This document shows, piece by piece, positions 24,501 to 31,220 of a stretch of 64,000 bases of DNA; position 1 is the first letter of the stretch; each line of letters starts with the position of its first letter. The position numbers and the translations under genes were made by a program. Below the pieces are notes generated by a model. That model made no database searches. It had not been told where the DNA came from and saw nothing but the letters and a program-made list of their open reading frames with translations. Source of the stretch: Lamellibrachia satsuma (taxonomy: Eukaryota; Annelida; Polychaeta; Sabellida; Siboglinidae). The stretch spans positions 2,047,001 to 2,111,000 of the forward strand of contig BSQZ01000034.1 of assembly GCA_033239005.1 (NCBI GenBank), written 5' to 3'.

Positions 24501-24825
24501 TTACCCGCAATTACGTGATTCAATGCAAAATGTGGATTTCATTCACGCGTCATTCAACAAGCAAATACAATAAACAAATGCCAATTATCCGCTCTATTAA
24601 GTAACCTTACTTCAAATGCAAGTCTTTCTCAAATTTTTTTGATATGCATAGGCGAGGACATACTATAAAGTAACGGCGCTATAAAATTACATATGGCATG
24701 TGCACTTTATCGTCCCACGTTACAGCGCGGGCATCTGGAGTGGATGGTTGTGCCTTGTTGAATGCATGGAACTCACCATTTGCGCGCTTAAGCGCATTTT
24801 CCGGCCTTTGAAAGAAGGTCGGCAT
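965..24825 (-). CDS. EIF3A: Eukaryotic translation initiation factor 3 subunit A, complete gene (22 coding exons)
   Basis: Joined CDS (minus strand): 24825-24777, 23220-23030, 22219-22083, 21790-21627, 21259-21201, 20820-20680, 19643-19435, 18139-17968, 15172-14981, 13947-13831, 13525-13340, 12264-12127, 11431-11222, 10909-10805, 9959-9846, 9006-8884, 7180-7027, 5961-5796, 4760-4620, 4026-2975, 1538-1497, 1020-965. All junctions are GT-AG and in phase, giving 1305 residues (human is about 1380). eIF3a is the largest scaffold subunit of the cytoplasmic eIF3 complex, which binds the 40S ribosome and recruits mRNA. Visible landmarks are the conserved start [16 protein letters not shown], the block [16 protein letters not shown], a PCI region at about residues 310-500, a long charged helical region (about 540-920), a repeat-rich Arg/Asp tail (about 923-1275) and the conserved end [10 protein letters not shown]. 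Identity is from remembered family sequence; no search was run. The 5' and 3' UTR limits are not determined. Confidence 0.96.
1497..1538 (-). CDS. EIF3A: EIF3A exon 21, 42-bp micro-exon (residues 1274-1287)
   Basis: Encodes [13 protein letters not shown]. Acceptor GTTTCAG, donor G/GTAAGA. Phase 1 in and phase 1 out, so it links the repeat exon to the conserved last exon. Skipping it also keeps the frame (42 bp), so it could be alternative. Confidence 0.85.
2163..2228. repeat. (GTGC)n tetranucleotide microsatellite
   Basis: About 16 near-perfect copies of GCGT. The open frames through it (CVRACVRA and THARTHAR) are artefacts of the 4-bp period. Confidence 0.97.
2710..2966. repeat. Direct duplication, two copies of about 107 bp
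   Basis: 2710-2816 and 2860-2966 share the same order of words (ACATTTAACATTTTCTC, ATTTAACCAGAAA, GCAACTCA, ATTGTCGTAATTACAAG) with a few small indels. The right copy stops next to the 5' splice site of exon 20. Confidence 0.85.
2975..4026 (-). CDS. EIF3A: EIF3A exon 20, 1052-bp repeat-coding exon (residues 923-1273)
   Basis: Encodes the low-complexity tail. It starts [14 protein letters not shown] after the acceptor GATTTCAG, in phase with exon 19. About eight copies of a 14-15-residue unit like [14 protein letters not shown] follow (3660-3995), then DRGPPRDD units (3430-3530) and [12 protein letters not shown] units (3000-3160). The frame stays open past the exon to a TGA at 2943, but the strong donor AGGG/GTAAGGA at 2974 and the conserved terminal exon show that splicing occurs here. 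Confidence 0.9.
4256..4530. mobile_element. MITE relative of the 20162-20446 element
   Basis: Shares a series of words with 20162-20446: TTATAAGC.TACAC, ACAATAAAGTAACTGT, GTGGTGCCAACTGTT.AACAC and TTTTCAGTTGTTCC.CA. The ends are less well kept here. It lies in EIF3A intron 19. Confidence 0.6.
4620..4760 (-). CDS. EIF3A: EIF3A exon 19 (residues 876-922)
   Basis: Encodes [46 protein letters not shown]. This matches the human segment PWRPLVKPGGWREKEKAREE, which in human lies after the decapeptide repeats; here it comes before the repeat exon. Acceptor CGTGCAG, donor CG/GTAAGT. Confidence 0.92.
5606..5790 (+). mobile_element. LINE 3'-end fragment abutting the exon 18 donor
   Basis: The first part translates as [12 protein letters not shown], the end of a LINE reverse-transcriptase ORF. 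The tail GCCTCACCCCAGACTTC...GAGAGCAACAA also occurs at 13281 and 16013. It ends 5 bp from the EIF3A exon 18 splice donor. Confidence 0.7.
5796..5961 (-). CDS. EIF3A: EIF3A exon 18 (residues 821-875)
   Basis: Encodes a Glu/Arg helix including [19 protein letters not shown], then [14 protein letters not shown]. Phases (1 in, 2 out) force this frame. The donor CG/GTGAGT directly abuts a LINE tail at 5790. Confidence 0.92.
6000..6930. repeat. Long AT-rich imperfect inverted repeat (foldback) in EIF3A intron 17
   Basis: The left half repeatedly reads ATATCCATGTTTTATT (about 6030, 6540, 6600, 6650). The right half reads the complement, AATAAAACATGGATAT (6680) and worn forms of it up to about 6905. 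The centre is near 6665. This could be a decayed foldback transposon. No gene is seen in it. Confidence 0.55.
7027..7180 (-). CDS. EIF3A: EIF3A exon 17 (residues 770-820)
   Basis: Encodes [51 protein letters not shown]. The open frame runs into the intron, but the donor C/GTACGT in phase 1 fits the next exon. Matches the KQFEERLAEERHNRLEERKR part of human eIF3a. Confidence 0.93.
7181..8883 (-). other. EIF3A intron 16
   Basis: No coding signal. Two short copies of AAACTAGAAGGAAGGTCCACAA (7229, 7944) are each followed by TACTCGACCTATTAA, the end motif of the MITE family also seen at 20162. An AATTAA-rich stretch at 8060-8210 resembles a worn hAT-like end. Confidence 0.45.
8884..9006 (-). CDS. 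EIF3A: EIF3A exon 16 (residues 729-769)
   Basis: Encodes [41 protein letters not shown]: charged helical region. Both ends in phase 0. Acceptor CTGTAG, donor AAG/GTGGGT. Confidence 0.92.
9260..9475. repeat. Degenerate tandem repeat in EIF3A intron 15
   Basis: Alternating words CGATGAGGTTCTGTCTAATG, ATACGT and TTAGAGTGGC recur with a compound period of about 63 bp for 3-4 turns. Confidence 0.75.
9846..9959 (-). CDS. EIF3A: EIF3A exon 15 (residues 691-728)
   Basis: Encodes [20 protein letters not shown], then [18 protein letters not shown]. Matches the conserved YFERAKRLEEIPL segment. Acceptor TTGTAG, donor CGA/GTACGT. Confidence 0.95.
10486..10755. mobile_element. Dispersed repeat family A, long copy 1
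   Basis: Core words TTTCATATGGAACATCCA, GACAGGACGTCACATGTAGA, CATAGTCAACACTTGTTCTA, GCAACGCCTTTAGAGGGCTA. The same core is at 12336, 12842, 14451 and 16047. This copy and the 14451 copy share a further 120 bp (CCCCAGCTTCTTCCCAAGG to TTCAACTCAGTGAG). Non-coding, probably a SINE or MITE; no clear pol III box or TIR was found. Confidence 0.8.
10805..10909 (-). CDS. EIF3A: EIF3A exon 14 (residues 656-690)
   Basis: Encodes [20 protein letters not shown], then [15 protein letters not shown], conserved in eIF3a (human: [19 protein letters not shown]). Donor AAG/GTCAGT. Confidence 0.96.
11222..11431 (-). CDS. EIF3A: EIF3A exon 13 (residues 586-655)
   Basis: Encodes [20 protein letters not shown], a Glu/Arg-rich helix, ending [20 protein letters not shown] and IDEE. 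Acceptor TTGCAG, donor GAG/GTGAGT. On the sense strand a GGGAG-rich tract lies just downstream (11060-11215). Confidence 0.95.
11835..12120. repeat. 32-bp minisatellite (9 copies) next to the exon 12 donor
   Basis: Unit starts at 11835, 11867, 11899, 11931, 11963 and so on, strictly every 32 bp; core ATCTTTATTGGGTCTACAAG. On the gene's strand each unit carries CCAATAAAGATG, so there are nine AATAAA hexamers in series beginning just inside EIF3A intron 12. Confidence 0.95.
12127..12264 (-). CDS. EIF3A: EIF3A exon 12 (residues 540-585)
   Basis: Encodes [40 protein letters not shown] and NANVQR, the start of the long charged helix. Donor AGG/GTGAGG. A 32-bp minisatellite begins about 7 bp inside the intron. 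Confidence 0.94.
12336..12500. mobile_element. Dispersed repeat family A, copy 2
   Basis: Same core as 10486-10632 with a few substitutions, starting from the shared lead AAAATAAGT.GGTTTTATTA. Confidence 0.8.
12842..12985. mobile_element. Dispersed repeat family A, copy 3
   Basis: Only about 340 bp from copy 2 and in the same direction; core intact, with changes such as CATAATCAACA. Confidence 0.8.
13140..13281 (+). mobile_element. LINE 3'-tail fragment
   Basis: Shares AGTGAAAC.GGATCA.TGATGGA, ATCGATGTCAGCCTCA and GACAAAGGAGAGCAACAA with the fragments ending at 5790 and 16013. Non-coding tail only. Confidence 0.65.
13340..13525 (-). CDS. EIF3A: EIF3A exon 11 (residues 478-539)
   Basis: Encodes [17 protein letters not shown], then [20 protein letters not shown], conserved at the end of the PCI domain. 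Acceptor GATGTAG, donor CAG/GTACAA. Confidence 0.95.
13831..13947 (-). CDS. EIF3A: EIF3A exon 10 (residues 439-477, PCI domain)
   Basis: Encodes [20 protein letters not shown], then [19 protein letters not shown], matching the winged-helix end of the PCI domain. Donor CAG/GTGGGT. Confidence 0.95.
14015..14320 (-). mobile_element. tRNA-derived SINE, copy 1
   Basis: Read on the minus strand it starts with a tRNA-like head: GCAGCTCAGTGGTTAGAACA (A box) and GGTTCAGATCC (B box). The body (CAGTATCCAGTCC, ATTCAGCCACACTGTAAATA, TTTATACAG..AAGTGGACTG) is shared with 31577-31862. It lies in EIF3A intron 9. Confidence 0.8.
14451..14712. mobile_element. Dispersed repeat family A, long copy 4
   Basis: Almost identical to 10486-10755 over its full length, including the extension to GAGATTTATTCAACTCAGTG. 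The likeness suggests a recent insertion or an intron-to-intron copy. Confidence 0.82.
14981..15172 (-). CDS. EIF3A: EIF3A exon 9 (residues 375-438, PCI domain)
   Basis: Encodes [40 protein letters not shown] and ITRLLKQ. Exactly 64 codons. Acceptor GTGTCAG, donor CAG/GTCAGT. Confidence 0.94.
15463..15535. repeat. (TA)n microsatellite
   Basis: About 70 bp of TATA with two CATATATACATA breaks, in EIF3A intron 8. It creates a spurious IYIYIY frame. Confidence 0.95.
15814..16013 (+). mobile_element. LINE 3'-end fragment
   Basis: Translates as [19 protein letters not shown] followed by [11 protein letters not shown], the typical end of a LINE reverse-transcriptase ORF, then the tail CCTCACCCCAGATTTCGGGG...GAGAGCAACAA. 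5' truncated. Confidence 0.75.
16047..16182. mobile_element. Dispersed repeat family A, copy 5
   Basis: Core only, starting 34 bp after a LINE tail. Changes include AACACCCATGG and CATTTGTTCTAAG. Confidence 0.8.
16509..16705. mobile_element. Dispersed repeat family B, copy 1
   Basis: Core words GACAACAGTAGCA, GCGTGTGC.GACAGCCGACA, AAGTGCTGCCATCTA, GCCCACCGAGACACCGCG, CAACACTGGGGCAGTC. Two further copies lie at 17201 and 19961. The minus strand gives the same short open frame in the copies (for example [16 protein letters not shown]), perhaps a fragment of a former coding element. Confidence 0.8.
16738..17112. mobile_element. MITE with imperfect inverted ends
   Basis: Left end GGCTGGGTTTACAAGAGGC; the right end read in reverse is GATGCCTCTGTTTATACGAG. 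The inner word CCCCATGTAAACTGTAC is shared with the 40809-41055 element. It sits exactly between two family-B repeats. Confidence 0.6.
17201..17392. mobile_element. Dispersed repeat family B, copy 2
   Basis: Same core as 16509-16705, same direction, ending at CACACATTCTAGGGAGAAA. Confidence 0.8.
17968..18139 (-). CDS. EIF3A: EIF3A exon 8 (residues 317-374, PCI domain)
   Basis: Encodes [34 protein letters not shown] and [10 protein letters not shown]. The last motif is typical of the eIF3a PCI domain, which holds subunits together in the eIF3 core. Acceptor TTCCCAG, donor CTC/GTAAGT. Confidence 0.95.
18140..19434 (-). other. EIF3A intron 7
   Basis: No repeat family member or coding signal that I can support. 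Ordinary AT-rich intron. Confidence 0.5.
19435..19643 (-). CDS. EIF3A: EIF3A exon 7 (residues 248-316)
   Basis: Encodes [52 protein letters not shown]. The donor CAGAG/GTATAG is phase 2, and the Arg codon is finished by the A that starts exon 8. This is the entry to the PCI domain. Confidence 0.95.
19961..20150. mobile_element. Dispersed repeat family B, copy 3
   Basis: Same core as at 16509; ends CCCACATTCTAGTCAGAAA. It is followed at once by the 20162 MITE. Confidence 0.8.
20162..20446. mobile_element. Complete MITE with 19-bp terminal inverted repeats
   Basis: Left end TACCGTATTCTACCTAATAA. The right end TAATAGGTCGAATATGGTA is its near-perfect reverse complement. No ORF, 285 bp. Related pieces are at 4256-4530 and 44300-44445, and end motifs are at 7255 and 7975. 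The class (Tc1/mariner-like or other) is not clear. Confidence 0.8.
20680..20820 (-). CDS. EIF3A: EIF3A exon 6 (residues 201-247)
   Basis: Encodes [20 protein letters not shown] and, further on, [19 protein letters not shown]. It is in phase 0 at both ends, with acceptor GAACAG and donor CAG/GTAGGT. Confidence 0.95.
21201..21259 (-). CDS. EIF3A: EIF3A exon 5 (residues 181-200)
   Basis: A 59-bp exon encoding [20 protein letters not shown]. The acceptor follows a good pyrimidine tract (CTTTCTTTCAG). The donor is AAC/GTAAGT. It brings the CDS to exactly 200 codons. Confidence 0.95.
21627..21790 (-). CDS. EIF3A: EIF3A exon 4 (residues 126-180)
   Basis: Encodes [16 protein letters not shown], then [18 protein letters not shown] and YQDVAQM. 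All are strongly conserved in the helical N-terminal half of eIF3a. Acceptor TTACAG, donor G/GTGAGT (phase 1). Confidence 0.95.
22083..22219 (-). CDS. EIF3A: EIF3A exon 3 (residues 81-125)
   Basis: Encodes [19 protein letters not shown] through DLDVIQTPE. The donor is GAAAA/GTAGGC, in phase 2; the two spare bases join the first base of exon 4 to give Asn. It reads on directly from NICQQ as in other eIF3a proteins. Confidence 0.95.
22680..22998 (-). mobile_element. SINE with tRNA-like head
   Basis: Read on the minus strand the end at 22998 is tRNA-like: GCTTGGTGGTTAGAGCACCG (A box) and GGTTCGAGTCC (B box). The acceptor stem does not pair fully, so it is not a working tRNA. The word GCTTTCCATTCACT at the far end is shared with 38685. 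It lies in EIF3A intron 2. Confidence 0.65.
23030..23220 (-). CDS. EIF3A: EIF3A exon 2 (residues 17-80)
   Basis: Encodes [17 protein letters not shown] through YQYKNICQQ, one of the most conserved parts of eIF3a. The acceptor is GTGTAG and the donor CAG/GTATGT. The exon ends exactly on a codon boundary at residue 80, as expected from the human protein. Confidence 0.96.
23418..24309. mobile_element. hAT-type non-autonomous transposon, 892 bp, with 8-bp TSD
   Basis: Left end CAGGGCTGGGTCCAATTAC; the right end in reverse is GAGGTCTGGGTCCAGTTATG. It is flanked by the exact 8-bp duplication CCTCGGAC (23410-23417 and 24310-24317), the hAT signature. The subterminal regions are rich in CAATTAC words. 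No transposase frame. It lies in EIF3A intron 1. Confidence 0.87.
24777..24825 (-). CDS. EIF3A: EIF3A exon 1 (start codon; residues 1-16)
   Basis: The ATG at 24825 opens [16 protein letters not shown], nearly the same as the conserved eIF3a N-terminus. The donor follows AATG as GTGAGT, leaving one base that joins exon 2 to make a Glu codon (NEF). The start is chosen by family conservation; the context is GCCAATATG. Confidence 0.95.
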
Positions 24826-25080
24826 ATTGGCGCCGCTTGTTCAGACTTAATTTTCTAGATACACCGACTGCATGTGAGAGGTAATACACAGCACGGAGAG
24901 TTTTTGACAAAACTCATGCCAGTCCTGCTGCTACCTGCCAAGATGGCTGCGCTAAGGACCACGTGAAACACGACGTCACACCGGCTTACCGAATTACAGA
25001 AATTACCGCCACCACGCTACCGTATGGACATACATCTTGACTGTGACGTTCTGCTCCGCCGCTCGAAAAGTTAGAGAATT
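24826..25080 (-). promoter_or_regulatory. Putative EIF3A promoter and 5' UTR
   Basis: This is the GC-richer stretch just upstream of the EIF3A start. On the gene's strand it holds a YY1-like GCAGCCATCTTGG (about 24938-24950) and a CRE-like GTGACGTC (24979-24972), with another TGACGT-type half-site on the opposite strand near 25042. Such sites are common in TATA-less promoters of translation genes. The start of transcription cannot be read from sequence alone. Confidence 0.45.
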
Positions 25081-25186
25081 ACTAAATCAACATAATATTG
25101 AGGCAGTTACTCTTTTAAATAATATACATATTCGTTTTAGATTGGTACATGTATAATTTTGTATGAATTGACATTTTTGATCATTT

Positions 25187-25327
<141 letters not shown>

Positions 25328-25410
25328 TGTAACTATGTTTGTGTGTGTAAATTTGACAAAACCACCAGTATGTAAATTATCTTATTATATATATGAATGA
25401 AGTGACCTAG

Positions 25411-25597
<187 letters not shown>

Positions 25598-25694
25598 TGC
25601 ACGCATTTAACTATTCTTATTCATCTACACCCATTGAATAATTGCTGTTTGATGCATGCACACATATGCATGCACACCTGCATGCACACTCCTG

Positions 25695-25789
25695 TGCATA
25701 TGCACACACACGCACACGCACACGCACACGCACACGCACACGCACACGCACACGCACACGCACACGCACACACACACACACACACACCT
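25695..25789. repeat. (CACACG)n / (CA)n microsatellite
   Basis: About ten CACACG hexamers grading into plain CA; frames through it (HAHAHA) are spurious. Confidence 0.95.
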
Positions 25790-25796
25790 CCAATGA

Positions 25797-26065
25797 TTGG
25801 TTTATATATCAAGACCAACAGGCTGCAGATATCTTTTTACACTCTCTCATTTGCATACAAGAAAGACATTTTTAAAATACAGATATACAATGAGTTAGAC
25901 TATCTATGCTGACACTAATTTATGGACATAAAATAAAAATACAATTCAAGCAAGGAGTAAAATTAGAAAGCTTTGCCAAAGTAAAACCCTAAGCCAAATT
26001 AGGCATAACCAGTAATAAAACTAATCACATAAAATTTGGACATACAAGATATAGAAAAAGTACCT
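25797..26065. repeat. Segmental duplication, copy 1 left part
   Basis: About 80% like 30465-30752 over its whole length (ACACTCTCTCATTTGCATAC, CTTTGCCAAAGTAAAACCC, AACTAATCACATAA). It breaks at ACCT (26062-26065), where the LINE pair is inserted, and resumes at 29894. Confidence 0.8.
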
Positions 26066-26502
26066 TGGCTTTGTGTCACCTCACCTCACCTATCCTCTTT
26101 GGGCCCAGTGGCCCATAAGGCCGAAGTGAATCTCCTCCATCTTGTTCTGTCAGCTGCTACACGTCTGGCTTCGTTCCAGCTGTTCCACCCCAGTATACGT
26201 CTTTCATTTTCAATAGTTGATCACCACGTTGTCTTTGGTCGCCCAACCTTTCTTCTACCTTCAGGCGTCCAGGTCAGTGCAGTCTCACAACTGCTGTTCT
26301 TCTCCATTCGTAGGATATGTCCTACCCACTTCCATCTTCTTAACTTGAACTCAGTGCTGATTGTCTTCAATTTTGTTTTTGCCAGAATATCTTGATTTGA
26401 TACAACGTATGGCCATCGAATTTGTAGGATTCGTCTTAAACACTTGAAAAAAAATGTATCTAACTTTCTGTTGTCTCCTTCGTTAATTTTCCATGTTTCA
26501 CT

Positions 26503-27852
26503 TCAATACAACAACGCTGGTTTAACAAGTGTGTTAAAAACCATCAATTTCGATCTCGTGTATATATTTGAACTCCATATCTGCTTTAGTTTCATGAAGG
26601 ATACCCTCGCTTTACAAATTCTGTTAACAATGTCATCACCGCCTCCTCCTTGCTTACTAACGTTCACACCAAGGTAGTTATACTTGTCCACTTCCTTTAG
26701 TTCTTGATCATCGATTAGTATTCTGTTTTCGCACTTGCTGTTTATCCTCAATATTTGAGTTTTCTTTTTATTTATTCTTTGTCCTGTCCTTGCTGCAAAT
26801 TGATTCAGTTGTCTTGTCTTTGTTTGCATGTGTGTGTAGCATGATAACATGAGTGCTATGTCATCGGCAAAGTCCAGGTCCTCTAGTTTTGATTTGAAGT
26901 TCCATCTTATTCCTGTTTTGTTTCCCGCTGTTGTGTTTCTCATTATCCAGTCCACTACTATCAAGAAGATAAATCCAGACATTACATCTCCTTGTTTAAC
27001 TCCAGTTTTGACCTTGAACCACTCAGATTCCTCACCTTCGTCTAACACTGTACATTCACTATCTTCGTATAACATCTGTACCATGTGGATTATCTTGCAT
27101 GGAATTCCATAGCTCTCCATAATTTTCCATAGACTCTCTCGGTGCACTGAGTCAAATGCTTTTTCAAAATCCACAAACGTGATGTATAGAGTTGCCTGCC
27201 ATTCCACTACCTGTTCTATAATATTTCGTAAAATAAATATCTGTTCTACTGTGCCTCTCCCACTTCTGAGACCTGCTTGTTCATATCTCAACTTGCTGTT
27301 AACTCCATTTCTTATTCTGTCAATGAGTACTCTTCTGAATACTTTACTAGGAACAGATGTCAAAGTAATTCCTCTCCAATTCCCACACTCTGTCAGGTCA
27401 CCTTTCTTCGGTATTTTAACGATCAGTCCCTGCTTCCATGTTTTTGGCACTTTCTCCTGTTCCCATAATGTTCTGAGTAATTTTACTAGCCATTTCTCAG
27501 TTGTATTCTGCTTTCAATAATTCTGCTGTAATTTCGTCCTTGCCCCTGCTTTCCCATTTTCTATCTTCCTTAGCGCTGTTCTAATTTCAGCTTTTGTCAT
27601 TGGGTCATTGCTGATTTCATCAGGTATAGGTCTATTAAGGGTTTCCTCAAAGTGTTCTTTCCATCGCTTCCTTCTGGCCAATCCTTCCGTTATTAAATTT
27701 CCACCTTTGTCTTTCACTGCATTTGTTGTCTTACATTTGTCATTACTGAGGGTTTTTGTAGTATCATACACTTCTTTCATTCTTCCATTATGTGCTGCTT
27801 CCTCTGCTTCCATGGCAAGGTGATCAACCCACTTCCTCTTGTCTTGTCTCAT
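26503..27852 (-). pseudogene. LINE reverse transcriptase (frame-shifted)
   Basis: The frame 27852-27514 carries the pre-RT region (ARRKRWKEHFEETLNRPIP, MTKAEIRTALRKIENGKAGA). It then shifts, and 27450-26503 gives the fingers and palm, 315 residues, with FADD. The thumb follows after a stop. Confidence 0.82.
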
Positions 27853-28006
27853 AATTCTGCTTAATCCTGTCTGACTTTGTCTGCTCGATGTTGTTCTTCA
27901 GTCGTTTTCTCTCTCTTACTAACTCCCACGACTCCCTGCTGATCCATGGTTTTTGCCCTTTCTTTTTGTACCCCAGTACTTCTTGAGCTGTTTCTTTGTA
28001 TGCATC

Positions 28007-28858
28007 CTAAAAGTCTTGCCTTAGTTTCTCAACTTCTTTGTCTCCTGTTTCTTTGTAGTCTTGTAATATATCATATTTGTTGCATAACTTCAGTGAGAAT
28101 TGGGCTTTAATAGCTGGTTGCTGTAACTTAATTATATCAAATTTCTTTCTGATTGCCTTGTTCTTTTGTTTTCTCTTTAGTTTCAGCTTGATTTTTAATC
28201 GCACTAATTGGTGGTCGCTCGCAATGTCGGCTCCTCTCATGGCCCTAGTGTCCATTACTGATGTCCAGTGTTGCCTACTCACTAACACATGGTCTGTTTG
28301 GTTCTTTGTCTTTCCTCCTGGAGATGTCCTTGTCTGTTTATGTATAAGTTTATGTGGGAAAATGGTACCTGTTACCACGAGGTTATTGAGTCCGCAGAAG
28401 TCAACAAGTCTTTCTCCATTGTCATTTCTTTCACCTACTCCATGGCTTCCTATTATGTTTTCATATCCGTCGTTGTCTTCTCCAACTTTGGCATTTAAAT
28501 CCCCCATTACTAAGAGTATGTCGTGCTTATGAACACTGTCCACAACTGTCTAGAGCTGTTCGTATAAATTGTCTTTATCTTCGACGCTGGCTTCATTTGT
28601 TGGTGCATAGACTTGTATGATCGATAACTTTACATACATGGAGAAGAATCTAGCATAAATAATTCTATCACTGATAGGTTTCCATTCCAGCAATGCTTGT
28701 TCTGCTTTCTTCATCATCATTATTGCTACTCCGTGTCTGTGTATGTTGTCTTCTCTCCCTGAAAAAATTATGCTCTCTCCGGTGTTCATCTTGACTTTTT
28801 CTTGTCCCATCCATCTGCATTCACTAATGCCCATGACATCTATTTTATATTTGTCCAT
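28007..28858 (-). pseudogene. LINE endonuclease domain (broken by one stop)
   Basis: Two frames in the same register, 28858-28550 and 28543-28007, are parted by a single TAG. Catalytic-type motifs GDLNAKVG and SDH are present. Host-genome LINE remnants like this are often annotated as craniofacial development protein 2-like genes. Confidence 0.8.
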
Positions 28859-29278
28859 TTATCTTGCAAGCTGGGCTGATTTCCCTATAGAGTATAACGT
28901 TCTCACATTCCAACATCCTATATTTACATTAACTTTTGGCTTGGTTAACGACGTTGTCAGCTTCCGAACTTCCGTTTGGCTTTGATCCGGAAGCGTCATA
29001 CTGTCCAAATAAATGATATCATCATCTGCTGGTATCTGGTCTGTCGCCTTCCTGTAGCCATCTCCAGCACAAGCTGGCTTTTGAAATTCACTTCTGGTTT
29101 CTGTAACATCATTTGAGCTGGGAGGGTTGTTGGCCCTCCGCAGTAGGTTTATTATTTTGGGTTTTCCTTCCCTTAGCCATAGCCTCGTTTGCCCAGCACA
29201 ATGTACTGGTTACCGGGGTGCACCACAGGGAGGTGAGGTTGACTTGAGTGTCTTTACGGTTGAGCGCATCAACACCCC

Positions 29279-29893
29279 TTACACCCCAGTTGTGTAGTTT
29301 GGAGGAATGGTTACGGAGGATGGGTATTCAGAGGCAGAAGTGCGGACACAAGCGGGATTGAATGCTTGGAGAAAGGTAGAGGGAGTCATGTTGGACGGAA
29401 ATATTTTTAAAAAGCTGAAAGGGAAAGTCCTGAGAACATGTGTTACACCAGTATGCCTGTGTGGTCTGGAGACATTGGTGTTGACAGAACAACAATAACA
29501 GAAGCTGCAAGTTTGTGAGAACAACTGGGTTCATTGAGTAACAAGAACAAAGAGGGTGAATGACCTGAGGAAACAGGTTGGGATGCAATGCAGCCTAACA
29601 AGAAGATTGGTGAGAAGTAGGATGAGATGGGCAAGCCACTCGGTAAGAATGGATGCAAGCAAACTAGCAAAGAGAGCAGAAGTGGAAAAACATCAAGGAC
29701 GCAGGAAAAGGGGAAGGCCACAGTGGAGATGGGAGGATTGCATGTGGAGGGACATGAGAAGGTTGGGGGAGGATGAAAGATGGAGAGAGGGGGTGGCCGA
29801 TAGAAAACTATGGAAAGAAAGAACAGAAAGGGTGCCTTGACAATACTTTACCTGATCCTTCCCCCCGTACAGCAGGGAACAAGGAGGAAGAGC
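29279..29893 (+). mobile_element. LINE 3' fragment, plus strand (end of RT ORF and tail)
   Basis: Encodes VRTQAGLNAWRKVEGVMLDG, then QVCENNWV, then LTRRLVRSRMRWASHSVRMD and RRKRGRPQWRWEDCMWRDMR, the typical C-terminal end of another LINE family (stops at about 29500 and 29535). 5' truncated. Its tail ends at 29893, just before the second ACCT copy. Confidence 0.8.
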
Positions 29894-30340
29894 ACCTACA
29901 TGCATGCATGCATGCATGCATACACATTTTTGCAGATTTATTATACACGCATACAGACATTGCAACAGTGACCCTAGTTACGTTTGTATATACATATATG
30001 CAAACAAATATTTTTTTGCATGCATACATACACACACGCACACATGCATGCATGCATGCACACACACACACGCACGCACACACACACACACACGCACACT
30101 TGCATAGTCCATCCAGTGGTAATACATTGTTTGCTCAAATGTAACAAAAGTATAAGGTTTTATTTCATACTTCCCAATTCATTATAATATTGTATCTGAT
30201 ACGACAACAACAGGCCGTGTCTTTGCAAAAAACATTTTAAAATGAAGTATTTTGAGTATCTTATAATGAAACAAAAAAGGTGGAAATTTTATATGTAAAT
30301 GCAAAATGACTCAAATGCAAATAATTTTATTTACAATTTT
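29894..30340. repeat. Segmental duplication, copy 1 right part
   Basis: Continues copy 1 after the LINE pair: ACCTACATGCATGCATG, ACACATTTTTGCAGATT, ACAGACATTGCAA, then (CA)n and CATG repeats (30010-30105) and TTCATTATAATATTGT. Matches 30749-31220. Confidence 0.78.
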
Positions 30341-30461
30341 TAAAACCAAGGTCTAACACCGCCATTAGATCAACTTCATAAATAGGCACAAATTTTTTCT
30401 GAACAGTAGACACATTTGATAACCTAATGGCATCGGACCTCGATTATGTGGCTGCGGGTGA

Positions 30462-31220
30462 TTGGTTTATATACCAGGATCAACAGTCTGCAGATCTCTC
30501 TTTACACTCTCTCATTTGCATACAAGGAGGACATTTTTGAAATGTAAATACTTGATATGGCAATGTTGCGCACAAATTGGATTATCTAGGCTGACACTAT
30601 TTTATGGAATTTTTTTTATAAAGATACAAGTCAAACAAGGGGTAAAATAAAAAACTTTGCCAAAGTAAAACCCCAAACTGAATTAGATATGATCAGTAAA
30701 ACAACTAATCACATAACATTTTGACATACAACGTATAGAAAATATACCTACATGCAGGCATGCACGCTCGCACACATGCATGCATGCATGCATGTATACA
30801 CATTTTTGCAGATTAATTATACACATACAGACATTGCAATGAATACAGTGATCCATGCTACATTTGTATATACATAATGAAAAAACATATTATGTTTCAA
30901 TTTTCATCTACACTCATTAAATATATGCTGTTAGATGCATGCACACACACCTGCATGCACCCTCATGTGTGCATACACACACACATGCATGCATACACGC
31001 ATGCATGTAGGCATGCACACATGCACGCACATGCATGCACATACACAAAGTATATGGTTTGATTTCATGCTTCCCATTTCATTATAATATTGTGTCTAAT
31101 ACGTGTGCCACCAACAGTCTTTGTAAAAAACATTTAAAAATAAAGGACTTTGAGTCTCTTATAAGGAGACAAATAAATTTTAAAGTATTAAATGCAGATG
31201 CAAAATGGTTCAAATGCAAA
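30462..31220. repeat. Segmental duplication, copy 2 (uninterrupted)
   Basis: Paralogue of 25797-26065 plus 29894-30340, lying directly behind it; it shows the empty LINE target (ATACCTACATGC at about 30746). Contains CATG/CA-rich microsatellite patches at 30755-30800 and 30935-31055. Confidence 0.8.

Larger units (their letters stand above)
26066..29250 (-). mobile_element. RTE-like LINE with endonuclease and reverse transcriptase, near full length, decayed
   Basis: The endonuclease (AP-like) spans 28858-28007: ISECRWMGQEKVKMN, APTNEASVEDKDNLYEQL, VMGDLNAKVG, SDHQLVRLKIK. The reverse transcriptase spans about 27850-26503: PKKGDLTECGNWRGITL, FVDFEKAFDSVHRESLWKIM, GVKQGDVMSGFIF, LDFADDIALM (catalytic FADD). 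A C-terminal part reads through to GATGPKR near 26100. Broken by a stop after NLYEQL (about 28550), a stop at 28007, a frame change near 27515 and a stop at 26503. It is antisense-free of host exons. Confidence 0.88.
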
